A model generated the notes under the pieces. The model ran no database searches, had not been told where the DNA came from, and saw only the letters and a program-made list of their open reading frames with translations. 64,000 nucleotides of DNA, taken from Opitutaceae bacterium. Lineage in GTDB: Bacteria; Verrucomicrobiota; Verrucomicrobiia; Opitutales; Opitutaceae. Shown piece after piece: positions 1 to 9,874 of the stretch. Each line of letters starts with the position of its first letter. The stretch's first letter is position 1. The stretch spans positions 27,328 to 91,327 of the forward strand of contig JAUYAK010000098.1 in NCBI GenBank assembly GCA_030693515.1, read 5' to 3'. A program made the position numbers and the translations under genes.

Positions 1-1529
1 ATCGCGGGCTTGCGCGCGCCGGTGGCGGCATCGACGAGATGCACGTCGGTGTAGCGGCCGTCGTAATCGACCAGCGGGCGGTAGGCGCGGTCGTCGTAGC
101 CGAGCACGCGCCGGCCATCGTCGCTGGTCGTGATCGTGGCCAGGGTGGGATCGGCGAGCTGCACGTAGCTCATGGTCGCGAGATCGAGCGCGCCGCGGTA
201 GGTGCGGTTGCGGTCCTGCGTGGCGCGCACCTTCTGCATCGGCTGCACATAGCCGTCGCGCCAGTGCCAGAGATCGGCGGTGACCTTCTCGTCGTCCGGC
301 ACGGCGCTCGCGGCGCCGGCTGCGGGGCGTGCCGCGCGGCTCGCGCTGGCCACGGGCACGTAGAGTTTTTTGCCGTCGCGGGAGAACGAGGCGCTCGCGT
401 TGCCGCTCACGGCGAGGGTGGCGGGCAGGCCCTTGGTTTCGGCCGATACGACCGCGACGGCCGCCGAGGTGCCGCGGTCCCAGAGGTAGACCTTGTAACG
501 CGCGGGCGTGCGGCTCGCGGCACTGCTGCCCGTGCCTTGTGACTCGGTGTCGCTGACGAACACCGCTTGCGTCTGCTCGCGATCCCAGGTCAGCCGGCTG
601 AACCGCCCGCGGCCGGAGAGGAGCGCGGCCGGCGCGGCGTCATTGCCGGGCGTGGCGCGATAGACGCCGTTGTCGGTCGGAGTGCGCGCGGAGACGATGT
701 AGAGGAGCGTCCCGCCATCACGGGCCAGCGAGTAGTCGGTCACGTGGGCGAAGCTTCGCTCGGTGCCCGCGGCCAGGTCACGAAGCACGAGATCGGTGCC
801 GTAGGTGCGCTCGCCGGTAGTGGCGGCAGGCGTCGTGGTGCGACGGGGTGCGGCGGCATCGGAGAGAGCGTTGGCCGTGGCGTCATCAAATTCTTCAGGG
901 TCGTCGTCGGGCGCGGCGGTGGGTTCGGCGGCTGGCGGCGCGGCGGGGCTGTCGGGTTTCTTTTCCTCGGGCTTCGGTTCCTTCAAGTAAGCGACCCATG
1001 CGCCGCCTTTGGCGGGGACTTGAAAGCTCTTCACGTCGGCCACCCGTGTCACCGCGCCGGTCGCGAGGGAGAGCATCACGAGGCCGCCCTTGGGCATCTC
1101 GTCGGGTTTCTTTTTCGCTTTCTTCGCCGCGGCCACGTCGCCCTTGGGCGGGTGCGTGGTGGCGACGAGGAATTGTCCGTCCTGGGTGAAGGCGAGGCGG
1201 ATGTTGCGCGGCGGGGGCGGCGCCTCGGGGTTGGCGTTCTCCTCGGCGGGGGCCGAGGTCGGCGGCGGGATCGCGCCGACGGGCACGCGGTGCTCACGGC
1301 CGGTGGCGACTTCGCGCGCGATGAGATCGCCGTCGCCGTCCTGCGGCATGAACGAATAGGCGAGCCAGCGGCCGTCGCGCGAAAGTTGCGGTGTGGCGAT
1401 GCTGCGCCACGAATCGAAATCAGAGTGGGCGAGGGGGCGGGGGGCCGGTTGCGCGCCCAGGAGGACACAGCAGCCGATGAAGCCGAGCGCCCAGGGCAAG
1501 GCGTGCGCAGGGAGGCGGAGGGGTAGCAT
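1..1529 (-). CDS. S9-family peptidase (prolyl oligopeptidase/DPP-IV-like), N-terminal part, cut by window edge
   Basis: An open reading frame runs from an ATG at 1529 leftwards to base 1 without a stop, about 509 codons. Residues 1-27 look like a signal peptide. They are followed by a TolB/WD40-like beta-propeller with recurring phrases such as LSRDGRWLAYSF, TQDGQFLVATTH and SFSRDGKKLYVP, the style of the N-terminal propeller of secreted S9 peptidases. An acidic Pro/Ala-rich segment sits near residues 170-215. The catalytic alpha/beta-hydrolase domain (Ser-Asp-His) would lie outside the window, so peptidase activity is inferred from the propeller only. It is divergent from the PSCyt gene at 1723. 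A plain TolB-like propeller protein is the alternative. Confidence 0.75.
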   Translation of the reverse strand, partial: MLPLRLPAHALPWALGFIGCCVLLGAQPAPRPLAHSDFDSWRSIATPQLSRDGRWLAYSFMPQDGDGDLIAREVATGREHRVPVGAIPPPTSAPAEENANPEAPPPPRNIRLAFTQDGQFLVATTHPPKGDVAAAKKAKKKPDEMPKGGLVMLSLATGAVTRVADVKSFQVPAKGGAWVAYLKEPKPEEKKPDSPAAPPAAEPTAAPDDDPEEFDDATANALSDAAAPRRTTTPAATTGERTYGTDLVLRDLAAGTERSFAHVTDYSLARDGGTLLYIVSARTPTDNGVYRATPGNDAAPAALLSGRGRFSRLTWDREQTQAVFVSDTESQGTGSSAASRTPARYKVYLWDRGTSAAVAVVSAETKGLPATLAVSGNASASFSRDGKKLYVPVASASRAARPAAGAASAVPDDEKVTADLWHWRDGYVQPMQKVRATQDRNRTYRGALDLATMSYVQLADPTLATITTSDDGRRVLGYDDRAYRPLVDYDGRYTDVHLVDAATGARKPA

Positions 1530-1722
1530 GATGGGCGGAGCTTGGCCCCTGTCGCCGGTTGCCGGCAATGCGTGAATCGTGCGACCTGCCACGGGCGGGC
1601 AGCGTGCCGGCGCGCCGCACTTTCGTGCGCGGCCTCCTTTGCGGCTGGCCCCAGGGCGGCGGACGGCTTTACTCGTGGCTTACCCTGGCTCGCCTGCGCG
1701 GGCTGCCCACCCCTCCGTTGTT

Positions 1723-4700
1723 ATGCGATCGCTGAAGCTTTCCTGTCTTTTTCTGGCCTCGTGCTGCGCCGCGACGGCATGGGCCGCGACCCCCGTGGCC
1801 CGCTGGGATTTCAACGAGGAGGACACGTCGCGGGCGGTCGCCGTCGGCGCGGTGCAGCGCGATGTGCCGGGGCCGCGCCCGCCGATGTTTCCCGATTTTG
1901 AGCGGCGCAACACCGCCGCGAAGTTCGGCGGCGCCGGCGCGCACCTCGCGCTCGCAGACTCGGGACCGGGAAGCGTCTTCGACTTCACCCACGGCGACGC
2001 CATCACACTGGAGGCGTGGATCGAGGTCGAGGGCCACAACGCCAGCGACAACCTCTACATCATCGGCAAGGGCCGCACCGGCGCGCCCGGCTTCGCGGCC
2101 GACAACCAGAACTGGGCCCTGCGTGTGCGCTCCGTCGGCGGCAAATTCGCCGTCAATTTCCTCTTCGCCACTCCGCGCGACCCCGCGGCCAAACAGCGCG
2201 ACGGCCATTGGCACCGCTGGACCTCGACGCGCACCTTTGCCCCGGGCAGCGGTTGGCATCACCTCGCGATTACCTATCGCTTCGGCGATCCGGCGAGCAT
2301 CCGCGGCTGGCTCGACGGCGCGCCCACCGACGGCAAGTGGGACATGGGCGGCCCCACCACCGCCGCGCCCGTGGTGGACGACGACGCGATCTGGATCGGC
2401 TCCTCAATGAAGGGCGCGGCGAACGCTAGTTTCCGCGGCTCGCTCGATGGCGTCGCGATCTACCGCGAGATTTTGCCCGACGCGGAATTGAAGACGCGCT
2501 ACCGCCGCGTCGGCCCCGCCACGATCGCCGCCAAGCCCGCGCCGGCGGTGATGCCCGATGTCGGCGCGATTCCGGCCGGGCGCGTGCTCGCCACGTTTCA
2601 CGAGGGTATGCCGACGCACGATCGCTGGCTCAACGAAGGGGAAAAGCTCCCCGCCGAGACCCTCCGCTGGTCAGCCCGCGAATTTCTGCTGCCGCGCTTT
2701 CCCCTGCGCTACGACGACTGGGGCATCCGTGCGAGTTGGAAGGCCCCCGTGCTCGCACGGCTCGCGGCCGATGTCTCGCTCCCGCCCGGCCAGCACCGCG
2801 TGGTCTTCCGCGCCCGCGGCCTCGCCCGGCTGTGGGTCGATGGTGCGCTGATCGCGAGCACTAAGCCCCATCGCCCCGACTCCGGCGGCTACGATCCGGT
2901 GGAGCCCGTGCCCGCGCCGCCGGCGCCCGGGTTGCGCTCCGTGGCGTATGGTGTGCAGGAGGTTTTCGGGGAAATCACGGTGAAGCCGGGCGCACCGCAG
3001 CGCGTCGTCGTGGAGAATATTGTCGGCGGCCGCCGCTACCGCGTCGAGCCGGGCGAGTTCACGGTCGCGGTGGAGACGCCCGACGGCCGCACGTTCAACG
3101 TGCTGCAACCCGCGGCGGCCAAGGCCGAGCCCGTGCCCCTGACCGACCCCGCGGTGACCGTCGCGCTCGCGCGCACCGAGGCTGAGCTAGTGGCGTTTGA
3201 TGATGCCACGCGCCGCGCCGCCGCCACATCGCAGGAGGCTTTCTGGAAAAAGCGCCACGACACCGCGCGCACCTGGGCCGCCACGCAGGCGGTGCCCGTG
3301 CCCGCCGGCGCGCCGCACCCGATCGATGCCTTCATCGGCGCCAAGATCGATCGCGCCGTGGCCGAGGCGGCGAAGACCCCGGCGGCCGAGGCGAAGCATT
3401 TCCACGAAAACGTCCTCCCTATCCTGCGCGATGGCTGCTTCCGCTGCCACGGTGAGAAGGAGAAGGGCGGCCTCAAGCTCGACACCCGCGCCGCCGCGCT
3501 CGCCGGCGGCGAGTCGAAGATTCCCGCCCTCGTGCCGGGCAACGCCGCCGCGAGCGAACTCTTCGCGCGCATCATCCATGCCGACGAGGAGGAGCGCATG
3601 CCGGCCAAATCCCCGCCGCTCACCGCCCCGCAGATTGCCACGCTGAAGGCCTGGATCGAGGGCGGCGCCGTGTGGCCCGCCGCGCCCCTCGCGCCGGAGA
3701 CCGTGGCGCGCGCGCCGGTCGTGGACGATGCGGCGTTCCTGCGCCGGGTTTACCTCGACACGGTCGGCGTGCCGCCCGGCGAGCGCGAGGTGCGGGCGTT
3801 TCTCGCCGACCGCGCGTCCGACAAGCGAATACGCGTCATTGATCGCCTCCTCGCCGACGAGCGCTGGGCCGACCATTGGGTGAGCTACTGGCAGGATGTG
3901 CTTGGCGAAAATCCGAACATCGTGAAGCCGAGCCTCAACAACACCGGCCCCTTCCGCTTCTACCTCTACGAGGCCCTGCGCGACGGCAAACCGATGGACC
4001 GTCTCGTGACCGAATTGATCCTGCTGCGCGGCAGCGAGCGCGAGGGCGGCAGCGCGGGCTTCGGCCTCGCGGCGGACAACGACGCCCCGTTCGCCGCCAA
4101 GGGCCACATCGTCGCGACGGCGTTTCTCGGCATTGAGCTCCAGTGCGCCCGTTGCCACGACTCGCCCTACCACAAGACCAAGCAGCAGGACCTTTACTCG
4201 CTTGCGGCGTTCTTCGAGCGCAAGCCCGTGACCGTGCCCGCCTCAAGCACGGTGCCCGCGGCCTTCTTTGAAAACAAATCCCGCGAGTCACTGATCAAGG
4301 TCACGCTCCCGCCCAAGCAGCCGGTGCCGCCGGCGTGGCCGTTTGCCGGCATCACCGGCGCGACCGACGACGCGTCGCTCGACGCCTTGGTGCAAAACCC
4401 GCGCGACACGCGCGAGCGCCTCGCCGCGCTCGTGACTGCGCCGCACAACACCCGCTTCGCCCAGGTGATCGTGAACCGCGTGTGGAAACGCCTGCTGGGC
4501 GCCGGCATCGTCGAGCCTGCGCACGATTGGGAAGGGCGCGAGGCGAGCCATCCGGAGCTGCTCGCGTGGCTCGCGCGCGAGTTTGTTGCGCACGACTTCG
4601 ATCTGCGGCGCATTGCGCGGCTCGTGCTGACGTCCCAGGCCTATCAGCGGCCGGCCACCGGGAAGAATCTCACCGCACCCGCCAGTGCGCGCTTCTTCGC

Positions 4701-5436
4701 CGCGCCCGATGCGCGCCGGCTCTCCGCGGAACAGGTGGTCGATTCGTTCTTCGCCGTCGCCGGCCAGCCGATGCAGACCGAGGAAATCACCCTCGATCTC
4801 GATGCCCGGCGTCCGGCGGATTCCTTCATCTCGCTCGGCGCGCCGCGCCGCGCGTGGATGCTCGCGAGCCTCTCCAACGAGCGCGACCGGCCCAGCCTCA
4901 ATCTCCCGCGTGCGCAGGCTGTGGTGGATGTGCTCGAGGCCTTCGGCTGGACGGGCGCGCGCCAGAATCCCCGCACCGATCGCGAGGCCGAGCCCAACGT
5001 CCTCCAGCCCGGCGCGCTCGCCAACGGCACGATGTCCGTCTGGCTCACCCGCGTCGCGCACGGCAGCGGCCTCGCGGATCTCGCGGTCGAAGCCACTTCG
5101 CCCGCGGGGCTGGTTGAGGATGTCTTTCTGCGCGTCCTCGGCCGCCGGCCGACCGCGGCGGAAAGCGCGCCGCTCGTGCGCTCGCTCGGCGAGGGCTTTG
5201 GGCAGCGGCTCGTGCCCGCCGCCGAGGTCGTGGCGCCGAAGTCGCTGCCTCCGCTGCCGCCGCTCTCGTGGTCCACGCACCTCATGCCCGAGGCGACCAA
5301 CGTGATGCTTGAGATGGAGCAGCGCGCCCGCACGGGCCCGCCGCCCGATGCCCGCCTGCGCCCCGCGTGGCGCGAGGCCTTCGAGGACGTGGTGTGGAGC
5401 CTCGTCAACACCCGCGACTTCGTGTGGCTGCCGTGA
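1723..5436 (+). CDS. LamG + PSCyt1/DUF1549/DUF1553 (PSD1) secreted cytochrome-type protein
   Basis: 1237 aa. The frame is open further upstream, but ATG 1723 starts a clean signal peptide ([20 protein letters not shown]), so that start is chosen. Domain order: LamG-like concanavalin fold (about 20-265), a PA14-like beta region (about 300-470), a PSCyt1 haem domain with CFRCH (572-576), then PSCyt2/DUF1549 with a second CxxCH, CARCH (808-812), and C-terminal PSD1/DUF1553 (about 920-1230; [15 protein letters not shown] and [13 protein letters not shown] are typical). The family is expanded in Planctomycetes and Verrucomicrobia and is paired with DUF1501 genes, as here (5594). It probably binds haem c in the periplasm and works in glycan turnover; the reaction is unknown. 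The LamG domain suggests carbohydrate binding. Confidence 0.9.
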   Translation: MRSLKLSCLFLASCCAATAWAATPVARWDFNEEDTSRAVAVGAVQRDVPGPRPPMFPDFERRNTAAKFGGAGAHLALADSGPGSVFDFTHGDAITLEAWIEVEGHNASDNLYIIGKGRTGAPGFAADNQNWALRVRSVGGKFAVNFLFATPRDPAAKQRDGHWHRWTSTRTFAPGSGWHHLAITYRFGDPASIRGWLDGAPTDGKWDMGGPTTAAPVVDDDAIWIGSSMKGAANASFRGSLDGVAIYREILPDAELKTRYRRVGPATIAAKPAPAVMPDVGAIPAGRVLATFHEGMPTHDRWLNEGEKLPAETLRWSAREFLLPRFPLRYDDWGIRASWKAPVLARLAADVSLPPGQHRVVFRARGLARLWVDGALIASTKPHRPDSGGYDPVEPVPAPPAPGLRSVAYGVQEVFGEITVKPGAPQRVVVENIVGGRRYRVEPGEFTVAVETPDGRTFNVLQPAAAKAEPVPLTDPAVTVALARTEAELVAFDDATRRAAATSQEAFWKKRHDTARTWAATQAVPVPAGAPHPIDAFIGAKIDRAVAEAAKTPAAEAKHFHENVLPILRDGCFRCHGEKEKGGLKLDTRAAALAGGESKIPALVPGNAAASELFARIIHADEEERMPAKSPPLTAPQIATLKAWIEGGAVWPAAPLAPETVARAPVVDDAAFLRRVYLDTVGVPPGEREVRAFLADRASDKRIRVIDRLLADERWADHWVSYWQDVLGENPNIVKPSLNNTGPFRFYLYEALRDGKPMDRLVTELILLRGSEREGGSAGFGLAADNDAPFAAKGHIVATAFLGIELQCARCHDSPYHKTKQQDLYSLAAFFERKPVTVPASSTVPAAFFENKSRESLIKVTLPPKQPVPPAWPFAGITGATDDASLDALVQNPRDTRERLAALVTAPHNTRFAQVIVNRVWKRLLGAGIVEPAHDWEGREASHPELLAWLAREFVAHDFDLRRIARLVLTSQAYQRPATGKNLTAPASARFFAAPDARRLSAEQVVDSFFAVAGQPMQTEEITLDLDARRPADSFISLGAPRRAWMLASLSNERDRPSLNLPRAQAVVDVLEAFGWTGARQNPRTDREAEPNVLQPGALANGTMSVWLTRVAHGSGLADLAVEATSPAGLVEDVFLRVLGRRPTAAESAPLVRSLGEGFGQRLVPAAEVVAPKSLPPLPPLSWSTHLMPEATNVMLEMEQRARTGPPPDARLRPAWREAFEDVVWSLVNTRDFVWLP

Positions 5437-5593
5437 AAATCAAAGTGAAGACAGTCACCGATTGGGACACAGAGGGCACGGAGGAGACACAGAGATCACA
5501 GAGGAGGATGCAGTGCTCTGTGACCTACGGTTCGACCTCTGTGCGCTCTGTGACATAATTAGTAGTTTGATATTTCAGTTTCCATTTTCCGCC
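5437..5593. repeat. Imperfect palindromic intergenic element
   Basis: The 157-bp gap between the PSCyt/PSD1 and DUF1501 genes is built as one long imperfect inverted repeat. The outer arms are gaaaatcaaa (5437-5446) and tttgatatttc (about 5566-5576). The inner arms are repeats of cacagag on the left (gggacacagagggcac, cacagagatcacagag) and ctctgtg on the right (ctctgtgacc, ctctgtgcgctctgtg). The composition is far less GC-rich than the flanking genes. Similar purine/pyrimidine-biased palindromes occur at 39968-40050 and 42753-42885. Confidence 0.75.
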
Positions 5594-6877
5594 ATGAACC
5601 GCCGCGACTTTCTCACAACTTCCACCGCCGCCTCCGCCGCCGTTTTGCTTCCGCGTCTCGCGCGCGGCGCCGCTTCCGCTCCCGCCGCCGCGCTCCTCAA
5701 GGGCAAGGCCGAGCACGTCATCTCCATCTGGCTCGGCGGCGGCATGTCGCAGATCGACACCTTCGATCCCAAGCGCCGCGGCGATCCCGCGAAGAAGATC
5801 GCGGGCGCCTATTACGATGCCATCGACACCGTCGTGCCCGGCGTGCAGGTGTGCGAGCATCTGTCGCGCACCGCGCAGCTCATGGATCGCGTGACGGCGG
5901 TGCGCACCGTCTTTCACGATGTGATCGACGAGCATGCGGCCGCGACCAACCGCATGCACACCGGCCGGCCCGTGAGCGGCACGGTGGTTTATCCTTCGCT
6001 CGGCTCCGTCGTCGCGCACGAGCGTCGCGCCGTTTCCGAGGGTGTGCCGCCTTACGTGCTGATCGGTTATCCGAACCTCACGCGCGGGCCCGGCTTCCTC
6101 GGCGCGCGGGCGGGCTACCTTTACCTCACCGATACGAGCCATGGCCCCGCGGGTCTCACGCGGCCCGAGAGCATCGGGCTCGAGCGGCAGGCGCGGCGCG
6201 AGGCGCTCCTGTCCGGCCTGCGCGCGCAGGCGCCGGCCGCGGCGGGAGCGCGCGCCGATTACGAGGCGGCGATCGATCAGACCCTCCGGCTCGGCAGCCC
6301 TGACTTCATGCGCAGCTTCAAGCTCGACGAGGAAAAGGCCGCGCTCCGCGAGGGCTATGGCGGTGAGTTTGGCCAGCGCTGCCTGCTCGCGCGGCGGCTC
6401 GTCGAGCGCGGCGTGCGCTTCATCGAAGTCTCGCACAACCTGAATTTCGTCAACGGCACCGGTTGGGACGTGCACAACGGCGGCATCAAGCAGCAGCACG
6501 TGCTCATCGCCGATCTCGATGTCGCGCTCTCCGCGCTCATGCGCGACCTTGAGGCGCGCCGCCTCCTGGATCGCACGCTCATTGTCATCACGGGTGAGTT
6601 TGGGCGTCCGCCCGAGTTCGACAGCGGCGGCGGCCGCGGGCACCAAGGTCGGACGTTCAGCTGCGTGCTGGCCGGCGGCGGCCTGCGCCACCGCGGCGCT
6701 TACGGCGAGACCGACGAACTCTCCAAGAAGATCGTGCGCGACCCTGTGAGCGTGCCGGACTTCTTCGCGACCATTCATGCCGCGCTCGGCATCGACTACA
6801 CGAAAAACCTCCACGACGGCGACCGCCCCGTGCCGATCACCGACGGAGGCAAGCCCATTGCGACGCTCTTCGGCTGA
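5594..6877 (+). CDS. DUF1501 family secreted protein
   Basis: 427 aa. The start at ATG 5594 gives a Tat-like leader ([19 protein letters not shown]). The body has the DUF1501 hallmarks: a [13 protein letters not shown] segment near residue 50, a long central region, then [14 protein letters not shown] and a [18 protein letters not shown] stretch. This family is distantly related to the alkaline phosphatase/sulfatase fold. The substrate is unknown. DUF1501 genes almost always follow a PSCyt/PSD1 gene, as here, and the two probably act as a periplasmic pair. It ends at TGA 6875-6877, which overlaps an ATG of the next frame. Confidence 0.9.
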   Translation: MNRRDFLTTSTAASAAVLLPRLARGAASAPAAALLKGKAEHVISIWLGGGMSQIDTFDPKRRGDPAKKIAGAYYDAIDTVVPGVQVCEHLSRTAQLMDRVTAVRTVFHDVIDEHAAATNRMHTGRPVSGTVVYPSLGSVVAHERRAVSEGVPPYVLIGYPNLTRGPGFLGARAGYLYLTDTSHGPAGLTRPESIGLERQARREALLSGLRAQAPAAAGARADYEAAIDQTLRLGSPDFMRSFKLDEEKAALREGYGGEFGQRCLLARRLVERGVRFIEVSHNLNFVNGTGWDVHNGGIKQQHVLIADLDVALSALMRDLEARRLLDRTLIVITGEFGRPPEFDSGGGRGHQGRTFSCVLAGGGLRHRGAYGETDELSKKIVRDPVSVPDFFATIHAALGIDYTKNLHDGDRPVPITDGGKPIATLFG

Positions 6878-6960
6878 TGAGGAGAAGAGTGGACGGCTCG
6901 GCCGATCTTATGCTTTGTCTGCGCGCAACGGATTTCCACCCCACCGTGTTATTTCGCCCG

Positions 6961-9861
6961 ATGCGCCCCGCCCTCAGCGTTTTTCTCCTGCTTGCCGCGT
7001 TGCCGCAGTTATGTGCCGCGACGCCCGCCGATCTTGAATTCTTCGAGAAGAAAATCCGCCCGCTGCTGATCGAACGCTGCTACGAGTGCCATGCGGTAGA
7101 GAAAAAAGTGAAGGCCGGCCTGCGCCTCGATCATGCGGCGGGCTGGTTGCAAGGCGGCGATTCCGGGCCGGCGATCGTGCCGGGCAAAGTGGACGAGAGC
7201 CCGCTCATCAAGGCCATCCGCTACACCGGTCTCGATTTCGAGGAGATGCCGCCCAAGACGCAGCTGCCCCGCGATGAAATCGCGCTGCTCGAGGAGTGGG
7301 TGAAGCGCGGCGCGCCCGCGCCCGACGAGCCCGCGCCGGTCGCCGCTGCGAGCGACATCGCCAAAAAATCCGGCCTCACCGTCGAGGAGGGCCGGAAGTT
7401 TTGGTCGTTCATCCCGCCGGCGAATCCCCCGGTGCCTGCGGCCTCGGCCCTGCCGGCCGCCCTGCGCGCCTGGCCCCGCACCGACATCGATCGGTTTATC
7501 GCCGCGGAGTGGGGGAGCAAGGGTCTGCGTCCCGCCCCTGATGCGGAACGCGCGGCGCTGCTGCGGCGCGTGACCTTCGATCTCACGGGCCTCCCGCCGG
7601 AGCCTGCGGCGATCGAGGCTTTCGTGCGCGATGCGCGGCCGATGCCGGCGGCCTTTGCGGCGGTGGTCGATGGCCTGCTGGCCTCGCCGCACTTTGGCGA
7701 GCGCTGGGGCCGGCGCTGGCTCGACGTGGCGCGCTTCGCCGAGTCGAGCGGCGGCGGGCGCACGCTGATGTTCAAGGACGCCTGGCGCTACCGCGACTAC
7801 GTCGTCGAGGCCGTCAATCGCGACCTGCCCTTCGACCGCTTCATCCGTGAGCAGATCGCGGGTGATTTGCTTCCGGCGGCCACGCCCGACGAACGCCGCC
7901 GGCAGATCGCGGCGACGGCGTTTCTCACCCTCGGCCCGACCAACTACGAGGAGCAGAACAAGGATCAGCTCCGCATGGACATCATCGACGAGCAGCTCGA
8001 CACGATGGGCAAGGCCTTCCTCGGGATGACGATCGGCTGCGCGCGCTGCCACGATCACAAATTCGATCCGATCCCCACGCGCGACTACCATGCGCTCGCG
8101 GGCATCCTCCGCAGCACCCACACGCTGCACAACTACACCGACAACGTTGCGCGCTGGGTCGATGCCGATCTGCCCGTGGAGCCCGCGGCCGAGCTGGAGA
8201 TCGCCGCCCACACCGCGAAAGTCGCGGCGCTCGAAAAACAAATCGCGGCCGCGCGCAAGGTCGCCACCGCCGCCAGGCCCGCCTCCCTCGCCACGCTCCC
8301 GGGCCTCGTGCTCGACGACCAGCGCGCGAAGATCGTCGGCGGCTGGAGGACCTCCACGGCGGTGAAGCCGTATCTCGGCGACGGCTACCTGACCGACAAC
8401 AACGAGGAGAAGGGCCAGCGCACGATCACGTTTTCCCCGGCGATTGCGCAGGGCGGCCTCCATGAGGTGCGCCTCGCCTACACCGCGCAGGCGAACCGTG
8501 CGTCCAACGTGCCCGTCACCATCCTGCACGCCGATGGCGAGACGACGGTGACCGTGAACCAGCGCCAGGCGCCGCCGCTCGACGGGCACTTTGTCCGTCT
8601 CGGGCAGTTTCGTTTCGAGAAGGACGGCGCGGGCTACATCCTCGTCTCCACCGAGGGCACCGATGGCTACGTGATCGTCGATGCGCTCCAGCTCATTCCG
8701 GCCGAGGCCGCGCCTGTCGCGCTCGCGGGCACGGCCGACGGCCCGAAGAAGGCCGCCAAGAAAACCGCGGCCGAGCCCGCCGATCCGGCCGCGCGGAAGG
8801 CCGCCGCCGACCTCCGCGCGCTCGAGGCGGACCTGAAGAAACTCGTCGCCTCCGGCCCCAAGCGCCCCGTGGCGATGAGCGTGCGCGAAGCCACCGGCGA
8901 GATTGGCGATACCGAGATTCGCGTCCGCGGCATCGCCCGCAGTCTTGGGCCCAAGGTTCCGCGGGGTTTCCTCCAAGTCGCGATGCGTGGCGAGCCGCCG
9001 TCGTTTTCCCCGACCGAGAGCGGCCGACGCGAACTCGCCGACTGGATGGCCAGCGCGGACAATCCCCTCACGGCGCGCGTGACGGTCAACCGTGTCTGGG
9101 CCTGGCTCCTCGGCGCGGGCCTCGTGCGCACGGTGGATAATTTCGGCACGACGGGTGAGCCGCCGTCGCATCCCGCACTGCTGGATCATCTGGCGCAGCG
9201 CTTCGTGGCCGACGGCTGGTCGGTGAAGAAACTCGTCCGGGCCGTCGTGCTTTCGCGCACCTACCAGCTCGCCGCCGCGCCCGCGCCCGATGCGGCGCGG
9301 CTCGACCCGGACAACCGCTTCTTTTCCCACGCGCCCCGCCGCCGCCTCGAAGCCGAGGAGATTCGCGATGCGATGCTCTGGGCCGCCGGGCAACTCGACC
9401 TCACCTTGGGCGGGCCCAACATCGGCTCGGGCAAGGCCGCGCCGGGCGGGGCGATGGCGACGAGCGAATACGGCTACGTCTTCACCGATACGCGCCGCAG
9501 CCTCTACACACCGGCGTTTCGCAACACGCGGCTGGAGCTGTTCGAGGTCTTCGACTTTGCCGACGTCAACGCCTCCGTCGCGCAGCGCGCCGCGTCCGCC
9601 GTCGCGCCGCAGGCGCTGTTCCTGATGAACCATCCGTTCGTGCTCGAGCAGGCGCGGCACGCCGCGGAGCGGACGTTGCGCGAAGGCGCGCCCGATGATG
9701 CGACGCGCATCGACCGCGCCTACCGCCGGGCCCTCGGCCGCGGGCCGACCGCGCGCGAAAAGGCGATCGCCCTGCGCCATCTCGCCGTGGGTTCGCCCGA
9801 GACTTGGACCGAGTTTCACCAGGCGCTCTTCGCGAGCGTTGATTTTCGTTACCTCAATTAA
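6961..9861 (+). CDS. PSCyt1/PSCyt2/PSD1 protein with golvesin-like insert
   Basis: 966 aa from ATG 6961, where the signal peptide MRPALSVFLLLAALPQLCAA begins. An in-frame ATG at 6877 overlapping the previous stop would add 28 residues without a leader and is disfavoured, though it could couple translation. PSCyt1 haem motif CYECH is at 40-44. PSCyt2/DUF1549 follows with CARCH at 360-364. An inserted beta domain (about 449-580; GGWRTSTAVKPYLGDGY, NVPVTILHADGETTVTVNQR, DGYVIVDALQLIP) resembles the golvesin-C/xly-CBM-like module. PSD1/DUF1553 is at about 688-955 with TARVTVNRVWAWLLGAGLVR. It is probably a periplasmic haem protein acting on or near glycans. It pairs with the DUF1501 gene 13 bp downstream. 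Confidence 0.9.
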   Translation: MRPALSVFLLLAALPQLCAATPADLEFFEKKIRPLLIERCYECHAVEKKVKAGLRLDHAAGWLQGGDSGPAIVPGKVDESPLIKAIRYTGLDFEEMPPKTQLPRDEIALLEEWVKRGAPAPDEPAPVAAASDIAKKSGLTVEEGRKFWSFIPPANPPVPAASALPAALRAWPRTDIDRFIAAEWGSKGLRPAPDAERAALLRRVTFDLTGLPPEPAAIEAFVRDARPMPAAFAAVVDGLLASPHFGERWGRRWLDVARFAESSGGGRTLMFKDAWRYRDYVVEAVNRDLPFDRFIREQIAGDLLPAATPDERRRQIAATAFLTLGPTNYEEQNKDQLRMDIIDEQLDTMGKAFLGMTIGCARCHDHKFDPIPTRDYHALAGILRSTHTLHNYTDNVARWVDADLPVEPAAELEIAAHTAKVAALEKQIAAARKVATAARPASLATLPGLVLDDQRAKIVGGWRTSTAVKPYLGDGYLTDNNEEKGQRTITFSPAIAQGGLHEVRLAYTAQANRASNVPVTILHADGETTVTVNQRQAPPLDGHFVRLGQFRFEKDGAGYILVSTEGTDGYVIVDALQLIPAEAAPVALAGTADGPKKAAKKTAAEPADPAARKAAADLRALEADLKKLVASGPKRPVAMSVREATGEIGDTEIRVRGIARSLGPKVPRGFLQVAMRGEPPSFSPTESGRRELADWMASADNPLTARVTVNRVWAWLLGAGLVRTVDNFGTTGEPPSHPALLDHLAQRFVADGWSVKKLVRAVVLSRTYQLAAAPAPDAARLDPDNRFFSHAPRRRLEAEEIRDAMLWAAGQLDLTLGGPNIGSGKAAPGGAMATSEYGYVFTDTRRSLYTPAFRNTRLELFEVFDFADVNASVAQRAASAVAPQALFLMNHPFVLEQARHAAERTLREGAPDDATRIDRAYRRALGRGPTAREKAIALRHLAVGSPETWTEFHQALFASVDFRYLN

Positions 9862-9874
9862 GCCTGCTTTCCCC

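Noticed and set aside
567..1526. 319-codon open frame on the plus strand
   Set aside because: Antisense of the S9 propeller gene, which shows clear propeller repeats on the minus strand.
5460..5560. Possible CRISPR-like repeats (cacagag units)
   Set aside because: Units are short, irregularly spaced and arranged as an inverted rather than direct repeat; no cas genes occur in the window.
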